Shown here: in pieces, positions 35,255 to 44,387 of the stretch
Layout of the letters: each line of letters opens with the position of its first letter
Numbering within the stretch: the stretch's first letter is position 1
Origin: Proteus vulgaris
GTDB taxonomy: Bacteria; Pseudomonadota; Gammaproteobacteria; Enterobacterales; Enterobacteriaceae
Direction of reading: 5' to 3'
Assembly (NCBI RefSeq): GCF_016239305.1
Contig: NZ_JAEHOQ010000013.1
Location: forward strand, 1-64,000
DNA: 64,000 nucleotides
Made by a program: the position numbers and the translations under genes
Notes under the pieces: model-generated
Database searches by the model: none
Told to the model about the DNA's origin: nothing
The model's input: the letters and a program-made list of their open reading frames with translations, nothing else

Positions 35255-35470
35255 TCAGCTTTTAAGAAACTGATATATTTCTGGTGTATAAAGCAACATA
35301 CAGATAAATAATAATGTACTAATAAAATAGAGATCAAATGACCAAGTGTATAAAGGGACAATAATTAGCATGATAATGGTTAGAACAACGATACAAAGTC
35401 TGATCTGCGTGAGAGTTATTTGACCCGCGCAGGGTAATAATTCACCAATCAATTCAAAAAGATCGGACAC
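35255..35470 (-). CDS. Small two-TM membrane protein, hypothetical
   Basis: A 71-residue protein, MSDLFELIGELLPCAGQITL then two hydrophobic helices (about IRLCIVVLTIIMLIIVPLYTW and LYFISTLLFICMLLYTP). Translation would begin at GTG (35468-35470) with AAGGAAG just upstream, which supports a real gene. I do not recognise a family. It is convergent with the Lrp regulator, ending 24 bp past its terminator, and lies about 175 bp from the beta-lactamase stop. Confidence 0.6.
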   Translation of the reverse strand: MSDLFELIGELLPCAGQITLTQIRLCIVVLTIIMLIIVPLYTWSFDLYFISTLLFICMLLYTPEIYQFLKS

Positions 35471-35645
35471 CTTACTTCCTTAAAATAAATCCATTTAATA
35501 AGAGTCAGTATATTAGGCTTGTTTATTACTGTTTAATTATTTATCTGTAAGTTATTTATATTATTTTGCGTGCACTTGTAGTAATAGAACCAATAAATAG
35601 CTCTATTACTATATTTATTTTCTTATTTAGATTGTCAATAAAAAA

Positions 35646-36542
35646 TTAATTTTTTCGAGATGAATTGGAAAATTCTTTTGTTACAATTTCAGTAGCTTTA
35701 GCAATAATATCTTTACGGTATTTTGCATCTTGTTCTTGTTGTGTGAAATAGACGACTAAAATTAATGGTGCATGGTTTTCAGGCCAAATAACGGCTATAT
35801 CATTAGTTGTACCATAGTCACCACTACCGGTTTTATCTCCAACAATCCAGTTTTTTGGTAAACCCGCTTTAATACTGTGATCGCCTGTTGTATTACCTTT
35901 TAACCAAGTGACAAGTTGTTGGCGTTGAGATTGACCTAACGCGTCACCTAATGTCAATGCTTGAAGGCTTTTAGCCATAGCAATTGGAGAGGTCGTATCG
36001 CGAGGATCACCATGAATGGCTGTATTTAATTCAGGCTCTTTACGATCTAGGCGATAAGTCACATCATTAATTGAACGTGCAAATTGAGTAACGCTAGAAG
36101 GCCCTCCTAAATAATCTAGAATTTTATTCATTGCCGTATTATCGCTATATTGCAAGGTAGCAGCACTTAATTGAGCCAGTGTCATTCCGGTTGCTAAATA
36201 TTTTTCTGTAATTGGGCTATAAGGGACTAAATCGGCTTTTTTGATAGTTATATTCTTATCAAGCAGTCCTGCTTGCTTTTCACTCTCTTTTAAAATGGCG
36301 GCAACTGCCATGACTTTACTGGTGCTTGCCATTGCAAAGCGCTCATCACCACGATAAGTTATTTGTGAGTTATCTTTAGTATTAATTAATGCAACACCTA
36401 AACGGCCTTGGCTATTTTTTTCAAGTGTAGTTAATTGTTCTTCAATAGTGCTATTTGTTTTCGCCCATAACATTGGCGAAGCAAGTAGAGATAGTAATGA
36501 AACTGCGATCACTGCTGTTTGACGACATGTTGTTTTAAACAT
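35646..36542 (-). CDS. hugA: Class A beta-lactamase, HugA/CumA cefuroximase type
   Basis: A 298-residue class A serine beta-lactamase exported to the periplasm (signal peptide 1-27, cleavage after LWA). Active-site motifs are intact: S73-T-S-K76, S133-D-N135, E169-P-E-L-N173 and K237-T-G with Ser240 next, the KTGS form common in cefotaximase/cefuroximase enzymes. Long stretches match the chromosomal K1/HugA/CumA enzymes of the Proteus vulgaris and P. penneri group, for example [14 protein letters not shown] and [19 protein letters not shown]. It is divergent from a LysR gene at 36713, the usual inducible arrangement. Expected substrates are penicillins and early cephalosporins including cefuroxime. 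Confidence 0.95.
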   Translation of the reverse strand: MFKTTCRQTAVIAVSLLSLLASPMLWAKTNSTIEEQLTTLEKNSQGRLGVALINTKDNSQITYRGDERFAMASTSKVMAVAAILKESEKQAGLLDKNITIKKADLVPYSPITEKYLATGMTLAQLSAATLQYSDNTAMNKILDYLGGPSSVTQFARSINDVTYRLDRKEPELNTAIHGDPRDTTSPIAMAKSLQALTLGDALGQSQRQQLVTWLKGNTTGDHSIKAGLPKNWIVGDKTGSGDYGTTNDIAVIWPENHAPLILVVYFTQQEQDAKYRKDIIAKATEIVTKEFSNSSRKN

Positions 36543-36712
36543 AGAAATTGATACTCATATTAATTTAATAAAGAAAATTCAATATAAATAGACAGTTATC
36601 GACAGGAGATGACGTTGTTTATTTATCAGGTGCAATATCCTATTTAATTGATTTATTGACAATCGATAATAAATCACCTTAGCTTATAGAAAATCTAATG
36701 GCTAAGAATATT

Positions 36713-37591
36713 ATGCGAACACATCTTCCCCTCAATGCACTACGCGCTTTTGAAGCATCTGCAAGACACCTTAATTTCACCAAAGCTGCATTAGAACTCT
36801 ATGTCACCCAAGGCGCGGTGAGTCAACAAGTGAGGATGCTAGAAGAACGTTTGGGCGTGATGCTTTTTAAGCGTTTACCCCGTGGTTTAGAGATGACAGA
36901 TGATGCACAGATCTTATTTTCGGTATTAACAACCGCGTTTAGTGATATTGAACGGGTGTTTAAACAGTTTGAACGAGGTGAATACCGTGATGTTGTTTCG
37001 ATTGCCACTGTGGGAACATTTGCTGTTGGCTGGTTATTACCTCGATTGGCTGAATTTAAGCAACAATATCCAAGAATAGAAGTGAATTTAAGAACAAATA
37101 ATAATGTAGTTAATTTGGCAACCGAAGGACTTGATTTTGCCATTCGATTTGGCGAAGGGTTATGGCCTCTAACTCATAATAAAGCTTTATTTTCTGCACC
37201 ATTAACGGTCTTGTGCTCATCAAAAACAGCAGAACGACTACATTATCCATCTGATTTAATAAATGAAAATTTATATCGTTCTTACCGAGAAGATGAATGG
37301 TCAAAATGGTTTGAAAAAGCAGATATATCGCCGATAAAAATCACAGGTTCTGTTTTTGACTCTTCACGTTTAATGGTAGAAAGTGCGATTTATGAAGGCG
37401 GAGTTGCATTAGCACCCGCAAAGATGTTTTCAAGAGAAATAGAATGTGGTCAGCTAATACAACCTTTTAAAATAGAAGTTGAAATGGGTAAGTATTGGTT
37501 AACGTATTTAAAATCAAAACCAATGACCGCATCAATGGAAATATTTCAGCAGTGGATAATGAATGAAGCGCTAAAAGAATGTAGTGAGTGA
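36713..37591 (+). CDS. hugR: AmpR-type LysR regulator of the beta-lactamase
   Basis: A 292-residue LysR regulator very like AmpR: MRTHLPLNALRAFEASARHLNFTKAALELYVTQGAVSQQVRMLEERLG is the DNA-binding part, followed by an effector domain with ATVGTFAVGWLLPRLAEF and EGLDFAIRFGEGLWP. The start at 36713 is preferred over 36698 because family proteins begin just before PLNALRAF. It is divergent from the beta-lactamase gene across 170 bp that should contain its binding site. AmpR-type proteins induce the lactamase in response to cell-wall muropeptides. Confidence 0.92.
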   Translation: MRTHLPLNALRAFEASARHLNFTKAALELYVTQGAVSQQVRMLEERLGVMLFKRLPRGLEMTDDAQILFSVLTTAFSDIERVFKQFERGEYRDVVSIATVGTFAVGWLLPRLAEFKQQYPRIEVNLRTNNNVVNLATEGLDFAIRFGEGLWPLTHNKALFSAPLTVLCSSKTAERLHYPSDLINENLYRSYREDEWSKWFEKADISPIKITGSVFDSSRLMVESAIYEGGVALAPAKMFSREIECGQLIQPFKIEVEMGKYWLTYLKSKPMTASMEIFQQWIMNEALKECSE

Positions 37592-37604
37592 TATAAAAAT
37601 AAAA

Positions 37605-37626
37605 AGCACTGATTAATTTCAGCGCT
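37605..37626 (+). terminator. Weak hairpin after the AmpR-type gene
   Basis: AGCACTGA (37605-37612) with TCAGCGCT (37619-37626), one A-C mismatch, 6-nt loop, then ATTTATTATTTTTA. It is a plausible shared terminator between convergent genes. Confidence 0.5.
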
Positions 37627-37659
37627 ATTTATTATTTTTACTTGCAGTATATTTTTTAA

Positions 37660-38850
37660 TTATAAAGAAAAATGTTCTTTAACGATTTCTCTACCTATTT
37701 CAATAGATGCCGTTGCAGCGGGTGATGGGGCATTACACACATGTAAAGAACGTTTACCTTTCACAAAATGAAAATCATCTACTAATTTACCTTCACGAGT
37801 TAACGCTTGAGCACGAACTCCCGCAGGACCCGGATGAATATCTGCTTCACGTAAATCAGGAATTAATTTTTGTGCATTTGCAGTAAATAATTTACGTGAA
37901 TATGAACGACGAAGCTCGGCTATTCCTTCACCTAAATAATTACCTGCAATTTTCCAAAAGCCTTTATAAGTGAGCACGTCAGCGAGATCTTTTAAGTTAA
38001 TATCGCTTTTTTTATAGCCTTCGCGCTTAAATGCTAAGACCGCATTAGGCCCAACATCGCGATGTCCGTTATACATACGCGTGAAGTGTACACCCAAGAA
38101 TGGAAAATCAGGGTTAGGAACGGGATAAATTAGATGGTTTACTAAGTAGTTTTTATTAGCATTAAGCATAAAGTATTCACCGCGGAATGGGACTATCTTC
38201 ATACCCGTGTCATAACCTGCCATTTTAGCAATACGATCACTAAATAAACCTGCACAATTAATCAACCATTTGCCCGCAAATTGGTTATTGGATGTCGTTA
38301 CTGTGACACTATCATCGGTTTCATTAATTGCTGTAACCGCTTGTCCGAATGCAAATGTACCGCCACGAGATTGAATGATTTCAACGTGTTTTGCTGCAAT
38401 TTCAGGATAATTAACAATCCCTGCATCAGGAACTAATAATGCAGCAATGCCATTAACATAAGGCTCTCTTGCTTTTAGTTCACTTTCAGTCATTTTGATG
38501 ACTTCAAGCCCATTATCAATGCCACGCTGATAAATATTTTCTAACGCATTTAGCTCTTTTTCATTGGTAGCGACAATTACTTTGCCACAACGATCGTAAT
38601 AAAGATTATGTTGTTGGCAAAACGCATAAGTGGTGATATTGCCTTGTTTAGCCAGCCTTGCTTTAAGGCTCCCTGGTGTATAATAAATACCAGAATGAAC
38701 AACATTACTATTATGTCCACTTTGATGAGCGGCAGGGCCGGATTCTTTATCAACCACCAGTAGTTTTAGTTCAGGTTGACTTTCTTGTAGCGCACTTGCA
38801 ACCCCTAGTCCGACTAATCCCGCACCAATAATAATCACGTCATACGTCAT
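37660..38850 (-). CDS. lhgO: L-2-hydroxyglutarate oxidase/dehydrogenase
   Basis: A 396-residue FAD-dependent enzyme of the LhgO/YgaF family that oxidises L-2-hydroxyglutarate to 2-oxoglutarate and passes electrons to the quinone pool. The FAD motif is TYDVIIIGAGLVGLGVASAL, followed by the family stretch HQSGHNSNVVHSGIYYTPGSLKARL, a C-terminal HPGPAGVRAQAL and APSPAATASIEIG. The start at 38850 (MTYDV) is preferred over 38862 because GGAT precedes it. It is the last gene of a cluster TAXI protein, TRAP permease, GntR regulator, lhgO, suggesting uptake and oxidation of C5 dicarboxylates. E. coli lhgO instead sits with csiD and gab genes. Confidence 0.92.
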   Translation of the reverse strand: MTYDVIIIGAGLVGLGVASALQESQPELKLLVVDKESGPAAHQSGHNSNVVHSGIYYTPGSLKARLAKQGNITTYAFCQQHNLYYDRCGKVIVATNEKELNALENIYQRGIDNGLEVIKMTESELKAREPYVNGIAALLVPDAGIVNYPEIAAKHVEIIQSRGGTFAFGQAVTAINETDDSVTVTTSNNQFAGKWLINCAGLFSDRIAKMAGYDTGMKIVPFRGEYFMLNANKNYLVNHLIYPVPNPDFPFLGVHFTRMYNGHRDVGPNAVLAFKREGYKKSDINLKDLADVLTYKGFWKIAGNYLGEGIAELRRSYSRKLFTANAQKLIPDLREADIHPGPAGVRAQALTREGKLVDDFHFVKGKRSLHVCNAPSPAATASIEIGREIVKEHFSL

Positions 38851-38877
38851 AATCTTATCCATTTTATAAATTTTATA

Positions 38878-39591
38878 TTAACAAGGTTCTTGTTGTAAGC
38901 GCTTTAATTTGCCACGTACATTAGTTAAATGAAGACGCATTTTATGGCTTGTTTCATCGTGATCTTGTTGGCGTATTGCTTCAACAATCGCTTCATGCTC
39001 TGCAATAACACGCTCTGTTTCTGCTTCTCGCCCTTTATTTTGACTTAATGAATACATTAAGACACCAAGATAAAGTTCATGCATATTATCTAAGATCCTG
39101 ACAAAAAAAGGATTATGGGCGGCAACCATAATAGAACGATGAAATTGATAGTCTTCTTCATGACCAATACTTTTGTTTTGTCTTGTTGCTAAAACAAAGG
39201 CATCGTGGGCATTTTCGATAGCGCGTAATTCTTCTGGTGTTCGGCGTAAAGCGGCAATAGCTGCCGCTTCATGTTCAATGACCTCACGCATCTCAAGCAG
39301 TGAATCTACCTCTTTTGGACAAGCAATTTCCATGACTATCGGTTCATATTTACTGAGGATAGAATGGTCAATTACACGGCGACCGCCTCCTTGGCGTGAA
39401 GTCACAATACCACTGGCCTCTAAGACACCTAATGCTTCTCTGATAGGAACTCGACTGACACCAAAGGCATCAGCAAGGACATTCTCAGAGGGTAACTTCT
39501 CACCTACAGGGTAGGTGCCGTTATGAATGTTTTGCTTAATCTGCTCAAGAATTTGATGCGACGCTTTTTGGCGTGAGATCTTTTGTATCAT
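38878..39591 (-). CDS. GntR/FadR-family regulator
   Basis: A 237-residue GntR-type regulator: the winged helix QILEQIKQNIHNGTYPVGEKLPSENVLADAFGVSRVPIREALGVLEASGIV is followed by an FCD ligand domain (EMREVIEHEAAAIAA, DYQFHRSIMVAAHNPFF, VIAEHEAIVEAI). Its ATG immediately follows the TAG stop of the TRAP permease (39592), so translation is coupled. It most likely regulates this cluster in response to the transported hydroxy- or keto-acid. Confidence 0.92.
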   Translation of the reverse strand: MIQKISRQKASHQILEQIKQNIHNGTYPVGEKLPSENVLADAFGVSRVPIREALGVLEASGIVTSRQGGGRRVIDHSILSKYEPIVMEIACPKEVDSLLEMREVIEHEAAAIAALRRTPEELRAIENAHDAFVLATRQNKSIGHEEDYQFHRSIMVAAHNPFFVRILDNMHELYLGVLMYSLSQNKGREAETERVIAEHEAIVEAIRQQDHDETSHKMRLHLTNVRGKLKRLQQEPC

Positions 39592-41559
39592 CTAGTTTTC
39601 TCCAGATGCATGCCCCATATTAGCTAACTGTTTTTTAGACCGTAATAGATGGAATGCACCAGTTAATAGGATCAAGGCAACACCTAAAAGGTCGGTATAT
39701 AAGCCCGGTTTAATCATTAGAATTGCTGCTGCTGCAAATGCAATACGCTCAAACCATGTTGTTTTAATCATCCAGAAGTTTGCTGTTGCGATACTTAGTG
39801 CATAAATTCCGACTAATGCAGTAATAATCATTAATCCAATAGAAAGTACACCTAAATTATCACCTTGCATCAGTAAAGCAGGGTTATAGACTAAAATAAA
39901 CGGAATAATAAAACCGGGAAGTGCTAGTCGCACTGCATCCCATGATGTTTGCATAGGATCTGCTCTTGCAATACTTGCAGCTGTATAGCTGGCTAATGCA
40001 ACAGGAGGTGTAATATTGGATAATGCACCAAACCAGAATACAAAGAAATGAGCCGCTAAAGGCAGAACTCCAGCTTTAATTAAGATAGGTGACACTGTAA
40101 CTGCAACAACAATATATAAAGCCGTTGAAGGTAACCCCATACTTAATACAATGCATACCAGCATAACAACTAATAAGATCATCCATAGTGTATTATCCGT
40201 CATTGAGACGATATTGAAGGCCAATGTTGCCCCAATACCCGTCATTGTAACCACACAGATAATCACGCCAATAGCCGCACATGCTACAGTGACTTGAACT
40301 GACCCACGAGCCGCTTCGGCTAAGGCGTCAGCCACTTTAGTTAAAGTCATGCGAACAGTTTTGTCAGGTGTTATCCAACTTGCAACAATAATGGTTAGAA
40401 TACCTAAGAAGCCGGCATAAATAGGTGTTTTACCTACTAATAAGGTTCCAATTACAATAACTAATGGTAATAACAGTAAGCCACGGGCTTTTAATACAGC
40501 TTTAACTTGTGGAATGTTTTCTTTGCTTAACCCTTTTAATCCTTGCTTCTTGGCTTCAATGTCAATGGCCATAATTAGCGCGGCGTAATACAACAGTGCT
40601 GGAATAATGGCTGCAATAACAATAGTGGTATACGAAATTCCTAAAAAGCCCGCCATAATAAATGCAGCTGCACCCATAATCGGAGGCATGATCATGCCTC
40701 CCGTTGATGCGGTTGCTTCTACAGCACCAGCAAAACGAGGAGTTAATCCAATACTTTTCATTAAAGGAATGGTGAAAGTCCCCGTTGTTGCTACGTTAGC
40801 AACAGCACTTCCGCTTAAAGAGCCTGTTAATGCAGATGAAATAACAGCAACTTGAGCTGGTCCTCCACGACGGCGACCTGCGATAGCCAGCGCTAAATCG
40901 TTAAATAAAGCAGTAGCACCACTGACACTCAGGAATGAACCAAAGAGAATAAAGACCACAATAGCGGTGGAAGCAGTTGAAAGAGTAATACCAAAAATCC
41001 CTTCACTGGTCATAAATAAACGGTATAACAATCTTTCTACAGAAAATCCGGCATGACCGAAAATACCCATAAAATACTGACCAAAAAGAGCATAAATAAT
41101 AGCGAAAGTCGCAAGGCCAGGAATAAAATAACCAGTGGTTCTTCTTGCTGCTTCAAATAGTACGATAATACCTAATATAGCCATGACATAATCGGTAGTA
41201 TTTGGAATACTTTTTCTTACTACATGAAGATCAACGTAATTAAAGAAAAAATAGCCATAACTGATTAATGTTAAAGCAATAAAAAGATAATCCCATCCAT
41301 TAAATTTAGGTGTGGAAAAACGCTTAGAGAATGGAAATAGAATAAAGCCTAAAATTAAAATACCACTAAGAAAAATAGTATTACGGTAAAACTCTTGAGT
41401 ATTTGATAATGCGTTGGAATAAATCGCATAAAGTGAAATTAATATTGCAAGAGTCGTTGTGATTTTCAGGTAAATGCCGGCAAGTTGGCGGCTGCCAGAG
41501 CCTGCTTCTTTATCTAATGCTGGTGGCTCTACCGGAGTTAGGTGGTCATTATTAGTCAT
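39592..41559 (-). CDS. TRAP transporter fused permease (DctQM type)
   Basis: A 655-residue membrane protein combining the small (Q, about four helices) and large (M, about twelve helices) TRAP permease subunits in one chain. Signatures include GSLSGSAVANVATTGTFTIPLMKSIG, ATASTGGMIMPPIMGAAAFIMA and LGLPSTALYIVVAV, with GALSNITPPVALASYTAASIA. It belongs to the fused type used by TAXI systems. A Proteus mirabilis TAXI-TRAP has, to my recollection, been shown to import 2-oxoglutarate with protons. The binding-protein gene lies 12 bp upstream and the GntR gene abuts the stop. Confidence 0.93.
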   Translation of the reverse strand: MTNNDHLTPVEPPALDKEAGSGSRQLAGIYLKITTTLAILISLYAIYSNALSNTQEFYRNTIFLSGILILGFILFPFSKRFSTPKFNGWDYLFIALTLISYGYFFFNYVDLHVVRKSIPNTTDYVMAILGIIVLFEAARRTTGYFIPGLATFAIIYALFGQYFMGIFGHAGFSVERLLYRLFMTSEGIFGITLSTASTAIVVFILFGSFLSVSGATALFNDLALAIAGRRRGGPAQVAVISSALTGSLSGSAVANVATTGTFTIPLMKSIGLTPRFAGAVEATASTGGMIMPPIMGAAAFIMAGFLGISYTTIVIAAIIPALLYYAALIMAIDIEAKKQGLKGLSKENIPQVKAVLKARGLLLLPLVIVIGTLLVGKTPIYAGFLGILTIIVASWITPDKTVRMTLTKVADALAEAARGSVQVTVACAAIGVIICVVTMTGIGATLAFNIVSMTDNTLWMILLVVMLVCIVLSMGLPSTALYIVVAVTVSPILIKAGVLPLAAHFFVFWFGALSNITPPVALASYTAASIARADPMQTSWDAVRLALPGFIIPFILVYNPALLMQGDNLGVLSIGLMIITALVGIYALSIATANFWMIKTTWFERIAFAAAAILMIKPGLYTDLLGVALILLTGAFHLLRSKKQLANMGHASGEN

Positions 41560-41571
41560 AACTCACTCCTG

Positions 41572-42606
41572 TTATTTATTATTAGTCTGCGTTTGAGCTT
41601 CTGGTGGAATAAGATAATCAGGGATCTCTAATCCGATTTCTTTGTAGTAGCGGTAAGCCCCTAAATGTAATGGTACAGAAACGCCTTTTAATGCATTTTC
41701 TGTGGTGATGTACTTGGCTGCGCTATGAACTTGATGAACCTCAGGAAGGTTCTCAAACATAGTTTTTGTTAGCTCATAAACTAAGTCATTATCAATACTG
41801 GTTGTGGCCATTAAGATATTAGGTTGAGCTATCGTATTGACTATTTCAGTTTGGCGAGGGTAAGTATTCGCGGGTATTTCAAAACGAAACCATGAGTTTG
41901 CCACATGATTGATATCATCAAGTTGTTTATCTGTGACTTCGAGTAGTTTTGCACTCACACCACTGGCATACATATCGGTGACGGCTGAGGCTGGAACACC
42001 GGCAGGTAATGCGCCACCGTCAAGACGGCCATCTCGCATGGCAGAAACGGTGTCACCATACCCAAGATATTCAGGAGTGATATCTTTTTTGGTTAAATTA
42101 ACACCTTTAAGAATGATAATCGTTGATTGTTCTGTACCACTAGCTTGAGGGCCAACAGAAAAACTTGTTGCACGAATATCATCTAATGTGCCGGTTTTTA
42201 CTTTGTTATTCATTAAAACAAAGTGTTCGACATTGGGCCACAACATAGATATTGAACGCAGATTTTTTTCTGGTTTACCTTCAAAATTACGGACACCTTC
42301 ATAAGCTTCTACAGCTAAAAGACTTTGTAAAATTGAGAGTTGAGCTTCATTTTTCTGCATTAAATAGATGTTTTCTATCGAGCCTGCCGAGGATTGTCCT
42401 GTTACTTGAACGCCTCTATCCTTAAGGTGCGTACTCCATACGTTTGCTAATCCCACTCCCATTGGATAATACGTTCCTCCAGTTGAAGCGGTTGCTACAG
42501 AGAGAAATTGTTTATTCGCATTCTCTTTTTTGCCAGCTATTGCTAATGAGACAACAGCAATAACAGCAACAATACCGATGGCAAGCTTTGTTTTTCTTAT
42601 TCTCAT
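41572..42606 (-). CDS. TAXI-family solute-binding protein, membrane anchored
   Basis: A 344-residue TRAP-associated extracytoplasmic protein. The family N-terminal stretch is FLSVATASTGGTYYPMGVGLANVW, followed by GQSSAGSIENIYLMQKNEAQLSILQ and DGRLDGGALPAGVPASAV. The N terminus, RIRKTKLAIGIVAVIAVVSLAIAGKKENANKQ, looks like an uncleaved signal anchor rather than a cleaved signal. That agrees with reports, as I recall, of a membrane-anchored TAXI protein in P. mirabilis. The open frame reaches 42768, but the start at 42606 has AGGA upstream. It heads the TAXI-TRAP-GntR-lhgO cluster. Confidence 0.9.
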   Translation of the reverse strand: MRIRKTKLAIGIVAVIAVVSLAIAGKKENANKQFLSVATASTGGTYYPMGVGLANVWSTHLKDRGVQVTGQSSAGSIENIYLMQKNEAQLSILQSLLAVEAYEGVRNFEGKPEKNLRSISMLWPNVEHFVLMNNKVKTGTLDDIRATSFSVGPQASGTEQSTIIILKGVNLTKKDITPEYLGYGDTVSAMRDGRLDGGALPAGVPASAVTDMYASGVSAKLLEVTDKQLDDINHVANSWFRFEIPANTYPRQTEIVNTIAQPNILMATTSIDNDLVYELTKTMFENLPEVHQVHSAAKYITTENALKGVSVPLHLGAYRYYKEIGLEIPDYLIPPEAQTQTNNK

Positions 42607-42994
42607 GATGTTGTTCCTGTACATAAAAACGCAGGTGAATGTTTCACACCAACTTGTATACAACATGACAACTTTTATAGAAATAAGTGTTGTTAAGAAT
42701 TTGTGATGTGGCGTAATGAAATTAAAACAAGAAGATAACAAATTGTGATCAATATAGTAATTATGCAAATTTTAATCATAATTATGGTGATAGACACAAA
42801 ATGCGAAAGAAAATATCAATAAAGTATGGAAGAAAAGATAAAAGAAGCTAAAAAACAGTCTAATTATCGATAATTAAAAATAAAATGAAAAAAGGAGGAT
42901 TCAGAAGATATTGAAACAATATGATTATGTAAAAAGAAAATAGATCGCTTTTAGTATTAATGGAAGGATTAAAATTAAGCACTAATTTGCCTGT
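42607..42994. other. AT-rich gap between the DedA gene and the TAXI-TRAP cluster
   Basis: About 390 bp, including the promoter region of the TAXI gene near its left side. The stretch ATTGTGATC near 42742 and the AT-rich sequence after it give no clear operator. No terminator is obvious after the DedA gene. I see no gene or shared repeat. Confidence 0.45.
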
Positions 42995-43507
42995 TTACAA
43001 AGCAAGAGTAAGTACACCCGTTGCAATTAAAACAAACATTGCAGACCAGACTAAGGCCGAAATGGCACTGGTGATATAAATACCGGGTACAGGTAATTTT
43101 AATAAGCCAGCACTAAAAGGGGTTAAATAGCGAAAGACAGCTAAAAATCGAGAAATAAACAAAATATAGTGAGTTTTGTTTCTTAATAGCTGTTGGGTGC
43201 GATTAATTTTTGACTGATAACGATTAACCCATATTTTAAGACGAGGAAAACGATAAATAGAACGCCCCAACTCATAGCTTAAAATTGAACCTAATAAAGC
43301 ACCACAACTGGTGGCTAACCAAAGAAATATTGGGGAATAAAGCGGTAAACAGGCACCAAAAATAAAGATCAACATTAAAGAAGCAGGTGGCAAAAATGAA
43401 GAAATACCGATGGTCGATTTTCCAGCTGTGATTAAAATAATCGATAAGAATAAGGTAATAGGAGATAAATGACTCAAGGAGTCTAATAAAGTATGAATAA
43501 TTTCCAT
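42995..43507 (-). CDS. DedA-family membrane protein
   Basis: A 170-residue DedA/VTT-domain protein with about four or five helices and the conserved pair GISSFLPPASLMLIFIFGA and ILFISRFLAVFRYLTPFSAGLLKLP (the RF-x3-RxxxPxxAG motif). DedA proteins act as lipid (undecaprenyl phosphate or phospholipid) flippases or affect envelope homeostasis. It lies 58 bp after the second ECF ATPase on the same strand, so it may be the last gene of that operon, but a functional link is not known. Confidence 0.88.
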   Translation of the reverse strand: MEIIHTLLDSLSHLSPITLFLSIILITAGKSTIGISSFLPPASLMLIFIFGACLPLYSPIFLWLATSCGALLGSILSYELGRSIYRFPRLKIWVNRYQSKINRTQQLLRNKTHYILFISRFLAVFRYLTPFSAGLLKLPVPGIYITSAISALVWSAMFVLIATGVLTLAL

Positions 43508-43565
43508 TTAATTATCTCCAATCACGTATAAATAGATACAATAATAGCGATAAATCTTAAGATTA

Positions 43566-44387
43566 TTATGAGGTTATTTTAGAACTTTTATTCATTTCAA
43601 CTAACATTGTCGCCCATTCAATAGGTGTATTTTTAATTGGTAATTTTAGTTTCTGGCTTAATGAGTATAGCGTAGGTGCCGGAATATCAGAAAGGGATTG
43701 CAGTGTTGAATTCATTAGCACTTTTTCAGGGGAACCATCTGCAATTAATTTACCTGAAGATAAATGGATAACACGCTGAAAATGGCGAGCAGTAAAATCA
43801 AGATCATGACTAATCGCCAATACCGTTGTACCTAATACCTTTTGTACTTGAAGCCAATTCTCAAAACAGCTTAACCAATGTGCATCGAAATCACGAGTGG
43901 GTTCATCAAGTAATAATATTTGAGGTGATAAAATACTTAAACTTGCAACAGCAACCATTCTACGCTGGCCTGCATGTAAATCTAAAGGATGAACATCTGC
44001 AACATCACTTAAACCACAAAGCGACAGTGTTTCATCTAAACATTTTTTAATTTCTTCTTTAGGAAATTTACGTTGTTTTAAACCAAAGGTGATCTCTTTC
44101 TCAACAGTATTATGAAAAATTTGTCGTTCAGGCTCTTGAAATAATACCCCAATATAATGAGCGCGTTGCTGTGCTTTTAGTTGAAAAATTGACTGGTTAT
44201 TGAGTGTTATATCACCTTCGTTGGGAGCTAATAACCCTGCAATTAATCGTAATAAGGTGGATTTACCTGCACCATTATCACCGACTAAGGTTATCCATTC
44301 CCCTTGATTTAATGTTAAGGATAATTGAGAGATACAAGGCGGAACATCATCGCTCCAGCGATAAGTCACATTATTGAGCTGTAACAT
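43566..44387 (-). CDS. ECF transporter ATPase, second subunit (degenerate signature)
   Basis: A 273-residue ABC ATPase of the ECF class. Walker A VGDNGAGKST (about 36-44), Q-loop LFQEPERQIF, Walker B ILLLDEP (DE at 161-162) and switch His194 in AISHDLDF are intact. The ABC signature, normally LSGGQ, reads LHAGQ (137-141). The start at 44387 (MLQLNNVTYRW) follows AAGGAATTTT and overlaps the upstream ATPase by 17 bp; an upstream start at 44423 is rejected. It works as a heterodimer with the other ATPase to drive the EcfT/S module. Confidence 0.92.
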   Translation of the reverse strand: MLQLNNVTYRWSDDVPPCISQLSLTLNQGEWITLVGDNGAGKSTLLRLIAGLLAPNEGDITLNNQSIFQLKAQQRAHYIGVLFQEPERQIFHNTVEKEITFGLKQRKFPKEEIKKCLDETLSLCGLSDVADVHPLDLHAGQRRMVAVASLSILSPQILLLDEPTRDFDAHWLSCFENWLQVQKVLGTTVLAISHDLDFTARHFQRVIHLSSGKLIADGSPEKVLMNSTLQSLSDIPAPTLYSLSQKLKLPIKNTPIEWATMLVEMNKSSKITS

